This document shows positions 43,149 to 54,154 of a DNA stretch of 57,209 nucleotides, in pieces. The DNA comes from Gracilaria vermiculophylla (taxonomy: Eukaryota; Rhodophyta; Florideophyceae; Gracilariales; Gracilariaceae), in NCBI GenBank assembly GCA_019155205.2, contig JAHNZQ020000181.1:904230-961438 (forward strand), written 5' to 3'. The position numbers were made by a program, and so were the translations under genes. Numbering within the stretch: position 1 is the stretch's first letter; each line of letters starts with the position of its first letter. Under the pieces are notes generated by a model that made no database searches, was not told the origin of the DNA, and was given only the letters and a program-made list of their open reading frames with translations.

Positions 43149-45155
43149 TCACACAATTGGCACTCGACCTTCGACCTGGCTTAGATTGTTCAGATTGTTG
43201 ACTTGCAACATGTTCGTAGACATGGACCATAAGTATTCTCTGCCAATGATCGCATTGCGTACGATACTACGATCCCACCACCGCCAGAAGTCCATTCCGG
43301 TGGTGTTGTGCTCCACTCTTCCGCGCTCAGTAATAGTCGACTCGGAAATGTTGAGCACAATCGCTCCTGTGAAGCGCTGCGAGTAAGCATAAACGTTGAC
43401 CGGAAGCACCGCTACGCGATCTTGGGGCCAGTACAGGAACGCACGGTGATCCCATTGCGCCGCGGAGCTGCTCCTCGCTTGCGTCCATGTCGACAGTTCG
43501 ATGGGGTTCGTCTTGTCGCTCACGTCGAACAGGGACACCTTTGCACCGGTCGTGCGCCCAGTCGGCGTGGCTTCCTGTCCGACCCCGAGAAGGCGACCTG
43601 GTCCTACAGGATGCAGATAAGAGCTGAAACCGGGGATTTTGAGTTCCCCCGTCACACGCATCGCGCGTGGGTTGGAAATGTCGATGATGTACAGAGGATC
43701 TGTCTCTCGGAAGGTCACAACGTATGCCGTTTCTCCGATGTAGCGCACAGAATAGATCCGCTCGCCCACTCCGAGGTTTCCAACCTCACCGATCTTCACG
43801 AGCTCACGCGTGTTGCGGTTCGGCAGGTACGCAGTCAACTTACTGCGGCTTAGATCACGGTTTCTCCACCACCTGGCTCCATCTGTCGTCGCGATAAAGA
43901 ACGTATCATGCCATTCGTGCATCGCGAACTGGTTGATGACACTTCCAGTCACAGCGCCACTAGAGACGTACGATGCGCCGGAGTCAGAAAGTGCAAAGTG
44001 ATGAATTGCCGTTTGATAATTGGCACCCCAGCGCGAAGAATCATCGGGAACGTCATTGAAACGGAATTCACTAGTAGTGACGAAGAGCGACTTCTGCGTG
44101 GCGTAGACTGTTTCTGCATCCGACAGGACGGATGCAGAGCTGGATGGCTGCAAGAAGCCGGCGATGGGCAGCGTTACGACAGTGAGCAAGTCAAAGCCTG
44201 CAAACACATTTGGCGAGTAGTACACATCATTGCAAGTGGCGTACACGCCATACTGTTCACGACCGTTGCGCTGCAAGCGATAGGTCGGCAACCAGTTGCC
44301 TGGGCTGGAGTACTGAATAATTTCCCGGTTCCATTTCTCTGTTTGCCAAGGTTGCACATTGCGCGTCGGATAGTACAACCAGAGAGATGCCAAAGGGCGA
44401 AAGCGAAGAATTAGGCGTACGACGCCGTCGACTTCACGAGAGTTGATGTACCGACCCTCGAGATAAAGAGTGGATACAAGGCGAGGAGTGCCACCGCTGA
44501 CATGAATCTGGTAAACAACGGTTGCCTCTTCGCCAGACGAAGGGTCAGTCTTGAAGCGAAGATGCACAGGGCGTCTGTACGTACGGACATTACCGAGAGC
44601 AAGCAAGTAGTCACCTTGTATGAGCATGTCTCGTGGCGCGGAGGGCAGCTGCAGCTGACCAATTCTGCTGCCAGTCTTTCCCCCCTCAAGCACCTGCACG
44701 ACCGAAAATTTTGAGCCACTCACGGTAAACACACGGCGACCATCCGTTTTGATGATATCCGGCTCATCTACGCCAGTGACTTGGACATTGGTTGTGGAAA
44801 AGTCTACACCCGCCACCAGACCATTGTCTTGTTCGGGGTCGACGTTGGTGCCGCGATCAGCGTCGGTGAGATTGCCGCCGGCAACACGCTCCGGATCCGA
44901 AAATGGGCGATGCAGAGGAATGCCCGCAGGGCCACCGGGTGTTCCAGAATCACCCAACGAAGTTTCCGGTCTGCGTGTTGGAGTGTATGCGTTTGAAGAC
45001 CTCAGACCGTAGGGACTGGCCAAATTGACGGCACTATTGATGTAGTAGTTGTTTAGCTCCGGGCAGCTACCAAAGCTTCTGATGAGTTGCCCTTGGGCGG
45101 AACAGGCGAAGAACGCAACGAGAAAAGCGAGGTACAAGGTTAGCAAAGTCGCCAT
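43149..45155 (-). CDS. Secreted beta-propeller domain protein (Beta_propel family), 668 aa
   Basis: This is one intact frame of 668 codons. It starts with a signal peptide (MATLLTLYLAFLVAFFACSA, then QG). The family hallmark TNVQVTGVDEPDIIKTDGRR followed by VFTVSGSKFSVVQ lies near residues 120-160. Later blocks such as YIGETAYVVTFRETDPLYII and LLGVGQEA fit repeated propeller blades. I recognise the prokaryotic secreted beta-propeller family (Pfam Beta_propel, COG4880), distantly WD40-like; its molecular function is not established. N-glycosylation sequons (NLTD, NISE, NTTG) fit secretion in a eukaryote. Neighbours give no pathway clue. The start has a good context (AACAATGGCG) and a TATA-like box about 100 bases upstream. 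The frame has no introns and no damage, so the gene is probably functional. Horizontal origin from bacteria or archaea is an inference. Confidence 0.88.
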   Translation of the reverse strand: MATLLTLYLAFLVAFFACSAQGQLIRSFGSCPELNNYYINSAVNLASPYGLRSSNAYTPTRRPETSLGDSGTPGGPAGIPLHRPFSDPERVAGGNLTDADRGTNVDPEQDNGLVAGVDFSTTNVQVTGVDEPDIIKTDGRRVFTVSGSKFSVVQVLEGGKTGSRIGQLQLPSAPRDMLIQGDYLLALGNVRTYRRPVHLRFKTDPSSGEEATVVYQIHVSGGTPRLVSTLYLEGRYINSREVDGVVRLILRFRPLASLWLYYPTRNVQPWQTEKWNREIIQYSSPGNWLPTYRLQRNGREQYGVYATCNDVYYSPNVFAGFDLLTVVTLPIAGFLQPSSSASVLSDAETVYATQKSLFVTTSEFRFNDVPDDSSRWGANYQTAIHHFALSDSGASYVSSGAVTGSVINQFAMHEWHDTFFIATTDGARWWRNRDLSRSKLTAYLPNRNTRELVKIGEVGNLGVGERIYSVRYIGETAYVVTFRETDPLYIIDISNPRAMRVTGELKIPGFSSYLHPVGPGRLLGVGQEATPTGRTTGAKVSLFDVSDKTNPIELSTWTQARSSSAAQWDHRAFLYWPQDRVAVLPVNVYAYSQRFTGAIVLNISESTITERGRVEHNTTGMDFWRWWDRSIVRNAIIGREYLWSMSTNMLQVNNLNNLSQVEGRVPIV

Positions 45156-45255
45156 TGTTCTCCCTTCAGATCACGGCGGTTCTCCGACGTATTTCTGATA
45201 TCGATGTGTGAGGGTTGAATTCTGAAACATGTTTGCGTCCGGCTTCGGCATTGGG

Positions 45256-45263
45256 CTTATAAG
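45256..45263 (-). promoter_or_regulatory. Possible TATA box of the beta-propeller gene
   Basis: The minus strand reads GTGCTTATAAGCCC about 100 bases before the ATG at 45155. The position suits a TATA box if the 5' untranslated region is about 70 bases. This is motif-based only. Confidence 0.4.
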
Positions 45264-45299
45264 CACTTTACAGAGTCACTGCATGCAAATAGATTCTTC

Positions 45300-47277
45300 G
45301 TTTGAAAAATGTGAGTTGACCTTGTATGAATGTGGGTTGTGCTTGAGACCAAATTCGGGAAGGTGCGTGAATTTTTGATTGACATGCATAATGACAGGAT
45401 TTGCTTGCAGCGAAATACTGCCTTTATTAAAGCTGTGATAGTATTGGAGGTATTCTCGTTATGCTTCGCAGGTCATAAAAATAAAAGAACACAGAAGGAG
45501 GTATGCCACGGGGACAAGTGCACTGTGAAAAATTGCAGCAGTTCGAGAACCATACAAAGACGAAGCACCTGAAGCGTTTCTCTCGCCACGAAGATGGTCT
45601 CCTTCCCAATCACTATCAAGTACCGAGCCGGCCAATCGCCGCAAAGATTTCCGTGTTGGATTTGACCTAACGCAGAAATTTCATCGCTGGAATCCCCCAC
45701 AAAGCGCCGCGTTGGCAGTGGAGGGTATTACAGTGTTGGGCAAAGTGCAAGTTACGAGTTTTGTGGAGAGAACCAATCGTTAGCATGCAGCATCAGATAC
45801 TCAGAGACACATTTGTATGAGCGTGAGGGCGGAAAGATTCGATTTTAACGTGTTTGTGCTCGAAATAGCCCTAATTTTCTTATTATGGCTTACCCAATTC
45901 AAGAATAGCGTACAATAAGCTCCCAAAGAAGAAAATATTTGTAATTATAACAAATCTTTCCAACATTTTTCCCTCCCAGAGCTTTTTTTTTTCTTTCTCC
46001 TACATTAGTACCAAAGAATCATCTTGATGGATTCCTTTGAACATGAGGTTTCTTTCCGCTCTCTCCCTAGAACAACGACTGCAAATATGTATGTCGTCAA
46101 TTCCTGCGAACCTAAAAGCGCTGCAAAATAACTTCGGAGAATGCAAGTCTACAAAGCTCTCATTTTTCGATGCATAATTGAACGTCAGTCCGCGTTGGAA
46201 TAATTTGTCAGGCTACCATAAGGTACCCCTTTTCAGGCTTTAAAAGGGTGAGTTTCTACAATGATCTTTGTAGTTGACTGAAATCATGTTCACGATTGCC
46301 AGCAGTTCAAACAGCTCTTCAAGGCCAGCATTTTTTCATCGCGAGTCAAGCTGTGCGATTGCTGCCAAGATACTGTGACATGGCCTGAAGCAAACCCAAG
46401 CCGAAGTGTAGACGTGAACAGATGATAGTCTGAAAAGACCATGGGCGACACTCACCGCGAGCGCAGTGTTCTTCGTAGATGCCGATTCTGTTAATTTCGA
46501 TCGCGATGACGCATTAATCCTTACTGATACGCCATTTCTTCTACTTGCTTTTTAGGGGTCATACCTCAGATGTTTCGGTTTTTAAACCAAACTTCTTGTC
46601 ACAAACCAACTCTGGACATTTCATCTGTGCGAACATCATGTCATTATGTCCTTGTGCCGTGGTTTTGACATGAATCCCTTGGCATGAAAGTGATGCTGTC
46701 ATGTCAGATCTGCGGACATGGAGGCATTTATGAATCACAGGTGATGGGTACAACGACGTTCCCATGCGTCCATCACAGGAAGCGCGGGAGGAATCTGCAC
46801 GACACCACTTACAACGAATACTGCATTGGGAGATAAAACATAAAGACATTCAACGCCATTCGTCAGGAACGTGTTTCAGGGAGGTGGAAAACTGCTGTGG
46901 AACCCTTTTTTTTAATGGGATTGGGATATTATGGAAGTTGTCTAGAGCTTGTTGATGTACCAAAAATATGTGTTCGGCCACGGAGATCCTCGGAGACAGT
47001 CTGCAAGCTGTACTGTCTTTAGTATTGTACGAGATGAGTAAATTCAGTACAAAACAAACTAGTGATTGCAGAGGATTATGTACAACTAAAGACTTAGAGT
47101 CTGTTGCTCTCCTCCGGGATCAGCCACACTCTTTCGGATCGTGCGTTGAGCCTGCTACATTGCAGTTTGTCATACGGAGCGCGTTCCTCTGGTGCTCAAG
47201 TGTGCTGGTCACATTACAAGTCGTTGTTGTCTTGCTAGCGTGTCTTGTCGTGGCGTACCCTAGTACCCGTACCCTAT
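45300..47277. other. Intergenic stretch without recognisable gene
   Basis: Short open frames only. The plus frame 46968-47297 has a hydrophobic C-terminus (SSVLVTLQVVVVLLACLVVA) but no other support, and its tail overlaps the minus frame 47278-47949. It could be a small membrane protein or chance. Confidence 0.4.
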
Positions 47278-47949
47278 TCAGAGCCATAATTGCTTAACTG
47301 TGCTTCGCGAATGAAGAGATTTCTTCTCAGCTGATCGCCCACAGTATTTCGTTTCGCAATGTTTTCCACGATCATAATCCCCATCGACAAAATTATCTGC
47401 GTCGCCTTGCTGGTTATTCGCTCTGTTCAATCTTTGCTGGACGGTCCACCGAGCACCTTCCAGCACCCACGGCAAACTGCAACCAGGCTTACAGAAGAAT
47501 CTCTCATACGTGCCCCGTGTGCCCGGTTTGCGTGGGTCTAGTCGCACAGCTGCCGCGTGTCGCCGCTCGTCGCGAGGCATCGGCACCGGCTTCCTATGTT
47601 GCGTCGCACAGCTGCGGCGCGTCGCCGTATGTCGCGGCGGAACCGGATCGGCTCCCTGGAAAGATGGTTTGGCCCCAAAACCCCGTCTCCATCTCACTTG
47701 CGTTGCACAAACGAGCGTTCCCTCAACGTTTCGGCTCGCAAGGTCGCGGTCAGACAAAGGCCACTTGCAGCCATCAAGTAGAAGCCTGAGTAATTCTATG
47801 GCTTCCTCAAGCGTTAAAGTATGAACGCCATCATGCGCGTTCATGGTTGCTCCGTCCTTAACAAAACGTGGGCAAGCAGTTTGGCATGACACGGCTCCAC
47901 ACTTTTGCAAAACATCGTTTCCTCCATATCCTAGCTGCTCGAGTGACAT
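47278..47949 (-). CDS. Hypothetical protein candidate, 223 aa
   Basis: The minus strand is open for 223 codons. Residues 1-75 look protein-like, with paired cysteines (CGAVSCQTAC) and a helix-forming stretch (TLEEAIELLRLLLDGC). The middle is Arg/Pro/His-rich and coincides with a GC-rich 62-bp tandem duplication, which may keep the frame open by chance. I do not recognise the protein. The plus-strand frames at 47510-47824 in the same block are alternatives of similar weakness. Confidence 0.3.
   Translation of the reverse strand: MSLEQLGYGGNDVLQKCGAVSCQTACPRFVKDGATMNAHDGVHTLTLEEAIELLRLLLDGCKWPLSDRDLASRNVEGTLVCATQVRWRRGFGAKPSFQGADPVPPRHTATRRSCATQHRKPVPMPRDERRHAAAVRLDPRKPGTRGTYERFFCKPGCSLPWVLEGARWTVQQRLNRANNQQGDADNFVDGDYDRGKHCETKYCGRSAEKKSLHSRSTVKQLWL
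47541..47664. repeat. 62-bp imperfect tandem duplication
   Basis: Two units starting GTCGCACAGCTGC begin at 47541 and 47603. They share GTCGCCG and CGGCxCC-type blocks and are much more GC-rich than the surroundings. Confidence 0.65.
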
Positions 47950-49943
47950 TAGCTTGATTTGTCAGTTTTTCTTCAAGCAAAAACACCTTTCATATAGACA
48001 AAGTTGGGGCTGAATTACGAAGCTGCTTTCGAAGTGCCGTCGTCTCCATCCAGCGCCGCACTCCACTCAACAAAAACTTCAAAAAGCTGTCTATCTGAGT
48101 TGGAAACGTATACAATGCAGTGTGCAAACTTTTTGATGTTCAGCTTTTGAATGCGCTACAGCGCCAAGTAGTTGCGTTTCAAGTCTTTGTTGATCAAAGT
48201 CGTCCCAACAATGTTTTAATTTTTCATGGTGCGCAGTTTCTTGTTTATTTGGCAGCACATTTTGAAAAGTAAATTCTAGTTGAGAGTTGGCAGCGACTAT
48301 ACTTCTCGGTCTTTGACATTTTAACAATAAGTGCGCGAAACTGTTGATGGTCAAGGAGTCAGCGGGCGAGTTTAATGAGACACCTGCCGGCCTCTTCAAC
48401 TAAATGCTGTCTGTGCAAGTTTTTTTAATAGGCTCTGCAGCTTGTACGGCTGGGTCCTAGCTTTCTAACAAACACATCTAGAGCCCGTGTTAACTACGCA
48501 ATTCTGACGTAAAGTACTACCTTTGCGTGTACCGAGTGGGTAGAAAATAGTACCCCAACGAGAAGCAGTAAATGCCACCTCGATTTCTCCTGCTTTATAC
48601 GTAGCGTCACGACAGAACCGAAAACAAATACACTCGACTCTGCTTTCTTTTTCGCCAGATACCAAACCACTTTTTGCTCTCCGAAACAGAAACCGAGATG
48701 ACAAAATTGGTACATATAAAATCCCCCGGGCGCCTTTCGAGCATGTACACCTGATTTGCACTTATAGATGCGAAACAATTGTAAATAAACAAAACAGAAA
48801 CAAATTCACTTTACGTGTATCCACATATAGCTCAGTCATTAGTAGCACCCTCTTTCTTATCTCTACTAGGAAAAAGTCTTCTTGGTGTAAACCTATACTG
48901 CTGTTGAGAGTAATTTTAAGCTGCATCGTCTCTTCCAACAATAATAGCGTCCTCAAGCCCAATATGTTATTATACTGCTTTCTACGTGCATAAACACGTC
49001 TAACTACTCATCCTAACACATTTCCAATGATGTTTGAATCAGAATTTTCTGCGAGCCATGGTAAAACTTGTATATTCTAATAGGGCAATCTCTTTTTTGA
49101 GTAGAAAGACACCGAAAGTACGCTAAAACTCAAAAAGTGTAAGTTATGCATCGAATCGACGAAGTCCTCGGGTCCTATCATCCGCCCTGGGAAACACCTT
49201 GTTGATGAAATTGGATTTAAGTCTCTCAAAGAGGCTAAACACCTTACAACTCAAATAGAGCTTTGATCCTTTTTAATACTCTGTAATGTTTTTCGGTGGT
49301 TTCTTTTTAATTATTTAGATATTGCCACTGCGTTCAATTTCCTTCTGAAGAAAAATCAGCCAGTTAAATTGGAACTATTTGAAGAAACTTAAGCGGGAGC
49401 CTTCTTCTCTCTTTTTGGGGCTGTTACGCGACTGCCAGTCCTGGCTTTGCCTAAATCAGAATTTCCATTCGAAGTGGACTCTGACTCCTGTGCCTACCAA
49501 ATTGGGTGTTTTTTTTTGCAAACAACGGTGAAAGGTCTAAAAAAATCGGATCGGACACTGGTCAAGGTCGTTAAATGTTAATGAACGCAACTATGAAATG
49601 TCTGAGAAAAATTGTCTTGCTGTGTTCTGAGCATGAATGACTCTTCGCCGCTACGATACGAGTAACCAGTTTAAAATTCACACTGATCTTTCGACTCTAC
49701 GATGGCACCTCAAAATTCTGCAGCAGTCGGGGCTGGCTATCTGTAGATTTTGCCTGCTATGCGAATCGCCTTTAATGTACGGAGTGCTCGAAGAATAACG
49801 TAAAAATACTTCAGTACTTCAAGAAAATAACAATGTTTTCGGGTCGGGCTTTCCTGGGATGCTTCGCAATTGATATTCCTTAGGAGTTCATCCAGACCAA
49901 AAGAAGTAAACGGTTTTTATTAATTTTAACAGAAATATTCTCC
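47950..49943. other. Intergenic stretch without recognisable gene
   Basis: Minus frames of about 60-100 codons (48091-48399, 48465-48761, 48494-48778) overlap one another and lack motifs. Nothing else was recognised. Confidence 0.45.
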
Positions 49944-50660
49944 AAGTCGGTGAGAACGGCTTCGTTTATGCGGAGCACCGCCACTGCTGTCGCGCAAGCG
50001 TTTGCAACACATTTGGTGTATAGTGTATCGCCTCGTCCACTTGTGCCATTTCTATCCGACAGTAGATTTCAATTTGCATCGAGTGTCTTTCAAAATATTT
50101 GCAGAATCCTTGATATAAAGAATAAGGATTTTGTTACTTCCCATCATGAGGATCCGAATTTGTATACGAGCGGTATCAATAATGCTTACAATACCCGGAT
50201 TTATTGGGCTACGACTTTGTATTCATTTGAGCTCGTCCTCTCTTGGAAACCGCCTCTAATGGCTATCGAAGCTCAACCGACTACATCGTCGTGCTCCTCA
50301 CCAAGGTTGTATCAGTACTCTTAAAAAGCATGATTGACCAAAAATGTATTATTTTATCAAAGTGTAATGCGCAAAGCGCAAGCGACGTTACAGCTTCCAT
50401 TCAAATATTTACCCAACTGTACCTAGACTGAAAAAAGAGATTTTGTGTTTGCTTGCATGCAGCGTTTTAATCCTAGCATGGTAAAATGCCACAAGCTCTC
50501 GCCTACTGCAGATGGACCTTTCCAGGTTATTTCTGTCACTCTTCATATGTTTTCAACAACATGAATGAGAACCACGAGCGGGTTTCATCAGACCGCGCCA
50601 CCGTGGACACCATAACACTAAGCGTCCAAACCATTATAATTCTTACACTTATGAATCCCT
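49944..50660 (+). pseudogene. Ty3 integrase fragment (element D)
   Basis: The frame 49950-50324 contains PFLSDSRFQFASSVFQNIC (second catalytic Asp block), a degenerate TSHHED where TYHPQTN is usual, then YNTRIYWATTLYSFELVL. After a break, HKLSPTADGPFQVIS (~50495-50540) matches HKISPVADGPFRVVS of element A. SYVFNNMNENHERVSSDRAT follows in another frame, the usual integrase end. About 25-30 residues between the second Asp block and YNT are missing, so the catalytic Glu is lost. Orientation is plus, opposite to elements A and B. The rest of pol is absent. Confidence 0.85.
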
Positions 50661-51260
50661 CTGTTACTTCGCAAACTATGAATCCTGTCGTGCAACGCCA
50701 GAGAAGGAAAAGTACCACACAGACGTTCGGAATCTTCCCCCTCTTAGGTCAGCAAATCAAACAGAGCCCTTCTGGGCATGCCACGGCGACGCAGGTTTGT
50801 AAAACCTGGGGCAGCCCGTCAAGCGGTTACCAAGAAGGTTACATCTGGAATTTCTTCGGGTAGAGCGACGGAAACCACGAATGATCGGTGTCAGAGTCTC
50901 GCGAGCGAGCGACGGTGCATGGAACGGTAAGTACCCAGGACGGCGGCGTGTCTACCGGTGTGTCGACACGGGACGAAGAAGAGCAACGAAAACAGAATCG
51001 AGTACTGGAGCTTGTGCAGGACAATATCGGGAACGTAAACACACAAGCTGTGGTAACACTCCCAAAGACTCAAGGGAGGATGAACTGCCATGCAAACAGG
51101 TGCTAACGCGCAGCAGCGGTGAGCGACGCCGAAGGCAGAACGTTCAGAGCCCCGACCCTCTTGGGCGTCGGAGTGAAGAAGAGTTTACTGGCCGGTCGCA
51201 GGGGCGAAGCAAATGTACTTTCGCCGGCGCGTCTCCGAAACGGTGGGGCGCGCCGCCTCA
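50661..51260 (+). pseudogene. Possible post-integrase coding remnants of element D
   Basis: Partly overlapping plus frames (50486-50863, 50888-51106, 50881-51303) cover this stretch. They are basic and polar, for example MPRRRRFVKPGAARQ in a third frame and DEEEQRKQNRVLELVQDN. They could be the C-terminal extension after the integrase, as in A and B. I found no convincing residue match, so this is tentative. Confidence 0.3.
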
Positions 51261-53953
51261 AAATTATCTAATTAATAGACTTGGCCGCAAATCGACGAAT
51301 TGATTCTCGCAAAAACATCATCTTGTTTCTGGCCGCAAATCAAAACGCACCGTGACAAATAGAAGTCAAAGCTCTAATTAAGAGTGGTACTCAAAATGTA
51401 GCGCGCCGTGGTCGGCAAGATATCTTGGGCTAATTTGATGGAGTCAAATTAGAAAGTCAAGAAAATAAAAGGCACCCGATCGGAAAATGATCGGAGGAGG
51501 GGAAGAAAACTTCCCAGGGTGCCGGTCTTTGTCTCAGCGAGAGCGCGATTTAGCACACTCACTCTCGTCATTTTGGCACTCGCCTTTTCATGCTACAGGC
51601 CCCTTCAGAATTGCTGCGCCGCGGCTGCCCCACTCCCACGTTTTGCCATCGCCAAACACACCGGGCCGAAGGTTTGTCGTGCCCCTCCCCAAAGACGCAC
51701 GCTGAGCCACCGCGCACATAAACACCCTGTAAACCTTACTCACAATGACATTGGTCGTATTGGGCGTGCGTTTAAGGTCACACCCAAAAACTTCAAGAAC
51801 AAAAACTAAAAGTGACTACAAAGTGCTAGTGCTCACTGTGGAGGGGAGTGTTACGCTAGGGAGTAAAAATTGGAGAGCAACCGGGGAAAGGAGACGTAAG
51901 AGAAGAGAAGGAGTCGCGTACGTCGTCGGACGGCAGTGCTGAGACTGCGGTGGAGTAGCGTACGAGATTAGATGCGAGTGTGATTAGATTGGGCTCGGTG
52001 CGAGCTAGTCGCAGAGCAGAAAGAGGGAAAAGTGAGAGTTGGTTGAGGGGAACAAAATAGCCAGGAGGCGCGTGGTGTGCTGGTTGACGGTAACCATCAG
52101 CGTTGAGACGAAGATAGAGTGCCAGAACTCACCAGTGAACTCTCAAGACTTTCAGTTTGGAGGTGTTTGCAAGTTTGTCCAAACTGGCGATGTCAAAAAA
52201 TTGATTGATGAAAACTAACAGTATCAATAGCCTGATAGTATCCAAATTTTGGTACTTGCGGCCAGGTCTAATATATCTAATTTATGCAGCAATGGCGTGC
52301 ACCAGTACTGTACCCACGTGTGCCAACTTGCCTGCCTTGCAGTAATTTATAAACGTGCCATCAACGTGTACTACCAGGCAGTCCGGCGTGCACTTTAGTG
52401 TCTATTCTCTACATTGCCATTCGTAAAATACCTATACCTCCTCGGAGTGCAATCATAGACCAAGTCGTGAAGAGTACCCCGGAAGGGCGTTGCACTACAA
52501 ATCCAAACACTTGGCAGACAATGTTACCGCACCTTTCTTAAGGTCTTTATGACCTTAAGCCCGCTGGTGAATGGCTCCCACGTCTGGCGTTGACGTACAA
52601 AGGATCTATTTACCCGGAGCAGATGTGTACCTCTCTGCACCCGAATTCACTGCAACCTGTTCGTCAACCGAAAGCTAAGATGGGCCTTCCATTCTCTTTG
52701 TAGTTAGATATTCTAGTTTTGGACAAGTTTGTGTGAAACGGCCGCGCTGAAGTGGCAGAAGACTCAGAAATGCCGGAAAAGAAAACTGGTTGCGATTTGC
52801 AGTCTGAAATCACAACAGATGGAAGTGCATCGGCTCTTGTCCAGGAAAGAGAGGCCTTCGCACACCACCGGAATGGAAGCGCAACAAATTTCTAGCAGGG
52901 AGACAGACCTGTTTCAGCGGACCCCTGACTGCTACTGGAAGCCGACTTTGATACTACAGGTGAAGGAAACGGAAGACATAAAATTGGTCCTATCGGTCAT
53001 GCGACATTGAATCTCTCCATACTTATGAAACCAGACACAACTGCACTTGCGCTAAATTGGGTGCACGCGCACGCGATACTAGAGCTGTAAGCATGTGAGT
53101 GTTGCCCATGGAGCATATTGCGCACTGGTGGCGTGGTCTTTGTCCAAGTAAGAAACCGGGATAGCGCATTCCACCGCCCCGTGCGATCATCAGGTCAAGC
53201 TCTCGACTTCGGTGAGCTGGGTCATTCCCAATATTGGAGGCGTCAACTTACGAAAGATTTTGTCCTTTAGCCATGGGTGTACTCTAGAATACTCTTTTAT
53301 GAAAGAGAGTAGTCCTTACCTCTTTTAAAGATCAAAACAATGCAGATGTGGTTTACGAAAGATACGAATTGTCGCTCAAGAAGTTTTTCTGCCTTACAGC
53401 CTCCTCCATCCGTCTCGTTTTAACAGAAACCCGGCTCCAGGTAGCATTCCTACACCACTGCAAAGAGATTCAAGGGTCCTCTAGTGCTCGAAAAGGAGCA
53501 CGGCCTCACGGAGGAAGGAATTGCACGAAAAACATTTCATCGTTTACTGCATCGTGCGACATTTGCCCGACTAAAAAAAAGTGATAATTTTCAGAGTCCT
53601 TTGCTACGGATATTTCCTATCGGAGGGCAGATGAAGAACGATTGAGAATCTATATCAATCCCAGGTGTTCTTGTACTACCGCTGTATTCAAACCGAGGTA
53701 CCTTTCACACTAAACAAACCCAATAGAGCTCTTGGACCTGGCATTGTAATTTACCTATCAGAGACTGTCACTGTGACTATGGGAACGTTACCTCCATCGG
53801 ATTCTTCCAGTTGATTATCTGTTCTCGAGTCTGCCTCGTAGGCCACATGTCCAAGGTCATAAAACACAAAACTTATGGAGTGCCCGTTGGGAACCTATAG
53901 CGTTACCAATCGGAACATTAACGCGTGAGATTTCATTAATGACGTCTCCGCAG
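51261..53953. other. 2.7 kb without recognisable gene
   Basis: A 15-16-bp inverted pair (TAGACTTGGCCGCAA at 51276-51290 and TTGCGGCCAGGTCTA at 52256-52270) brackets about 1 kb. A third GGCCGCAAATC lies near 51333. Open frames (51487-51705, 51519-51809, 52729-53010, 53348-53584) lack firm motifs. Confidence 0.45.
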
Positions 53954-54033
53954 TTTTGATAGTTCAAATGGTGAACTGTGCGCCCTGTGTCACAAGAGAG
54001 TATAGCGCGAATAGCTCAAATGTTTTTCCATTA
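53954..54033 (+). repeat. 5' LTR of the Copia element, ~80 bp
   Basis: It reads TTTTGATAGTTCAAATGG at the start and CAAATGTTTTTCCATTA at the end. Between them it matches the reverse complement of the TRIM LTRs almost base for base. A target duplication cannot be checked because the 3' LTR lies outside the window. Confidence 0.88.
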
Positions 54034-54046
54034 GGTTATGGGCCCA
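54034..54046 (+). other. Copia primer-binding site (half initiator tRNA-Met)
   Basis: GGTTATGGGCCCA directly abuts the LTR. It is complementary to the anticodon-loop region of initiator tRNA-Met and identical to the site in TRIM1 and TRIM2. Confidence 0.85.
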
Positions 54047-54154
54047 CCCGCGCTCTTCCCCCGCTGTCGTTTGCGCATCGTTTCGGGCCGCTCTCCCACG
54101 CCATCGTACGTCCGTTCCGCGTTTCCTCTTCACCGTCGTGATCGTCGCCTTTTC

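Noticed and set aside
43308..44414. Plus-strand frames of 168-181 codons opposite the beta-propeller gene
   Set aside because: They are complementary to a well-supported 668-codon gene and carry no motifs.
50880..50960. Tiny intron with GTAAGT...CAG at 50926-50937
   Set aside because: Twelve bases is too short for a spliceosomal intron and the region is a decayed element.
53348..53584. Possible retroelement integrase zinc finger (FLHHCKEIQG...CDIC)
   Set aside because: The spacing is vaguely like an H2C2 finger, but there is no supporting core domain next to it and the flanking frames are closed.
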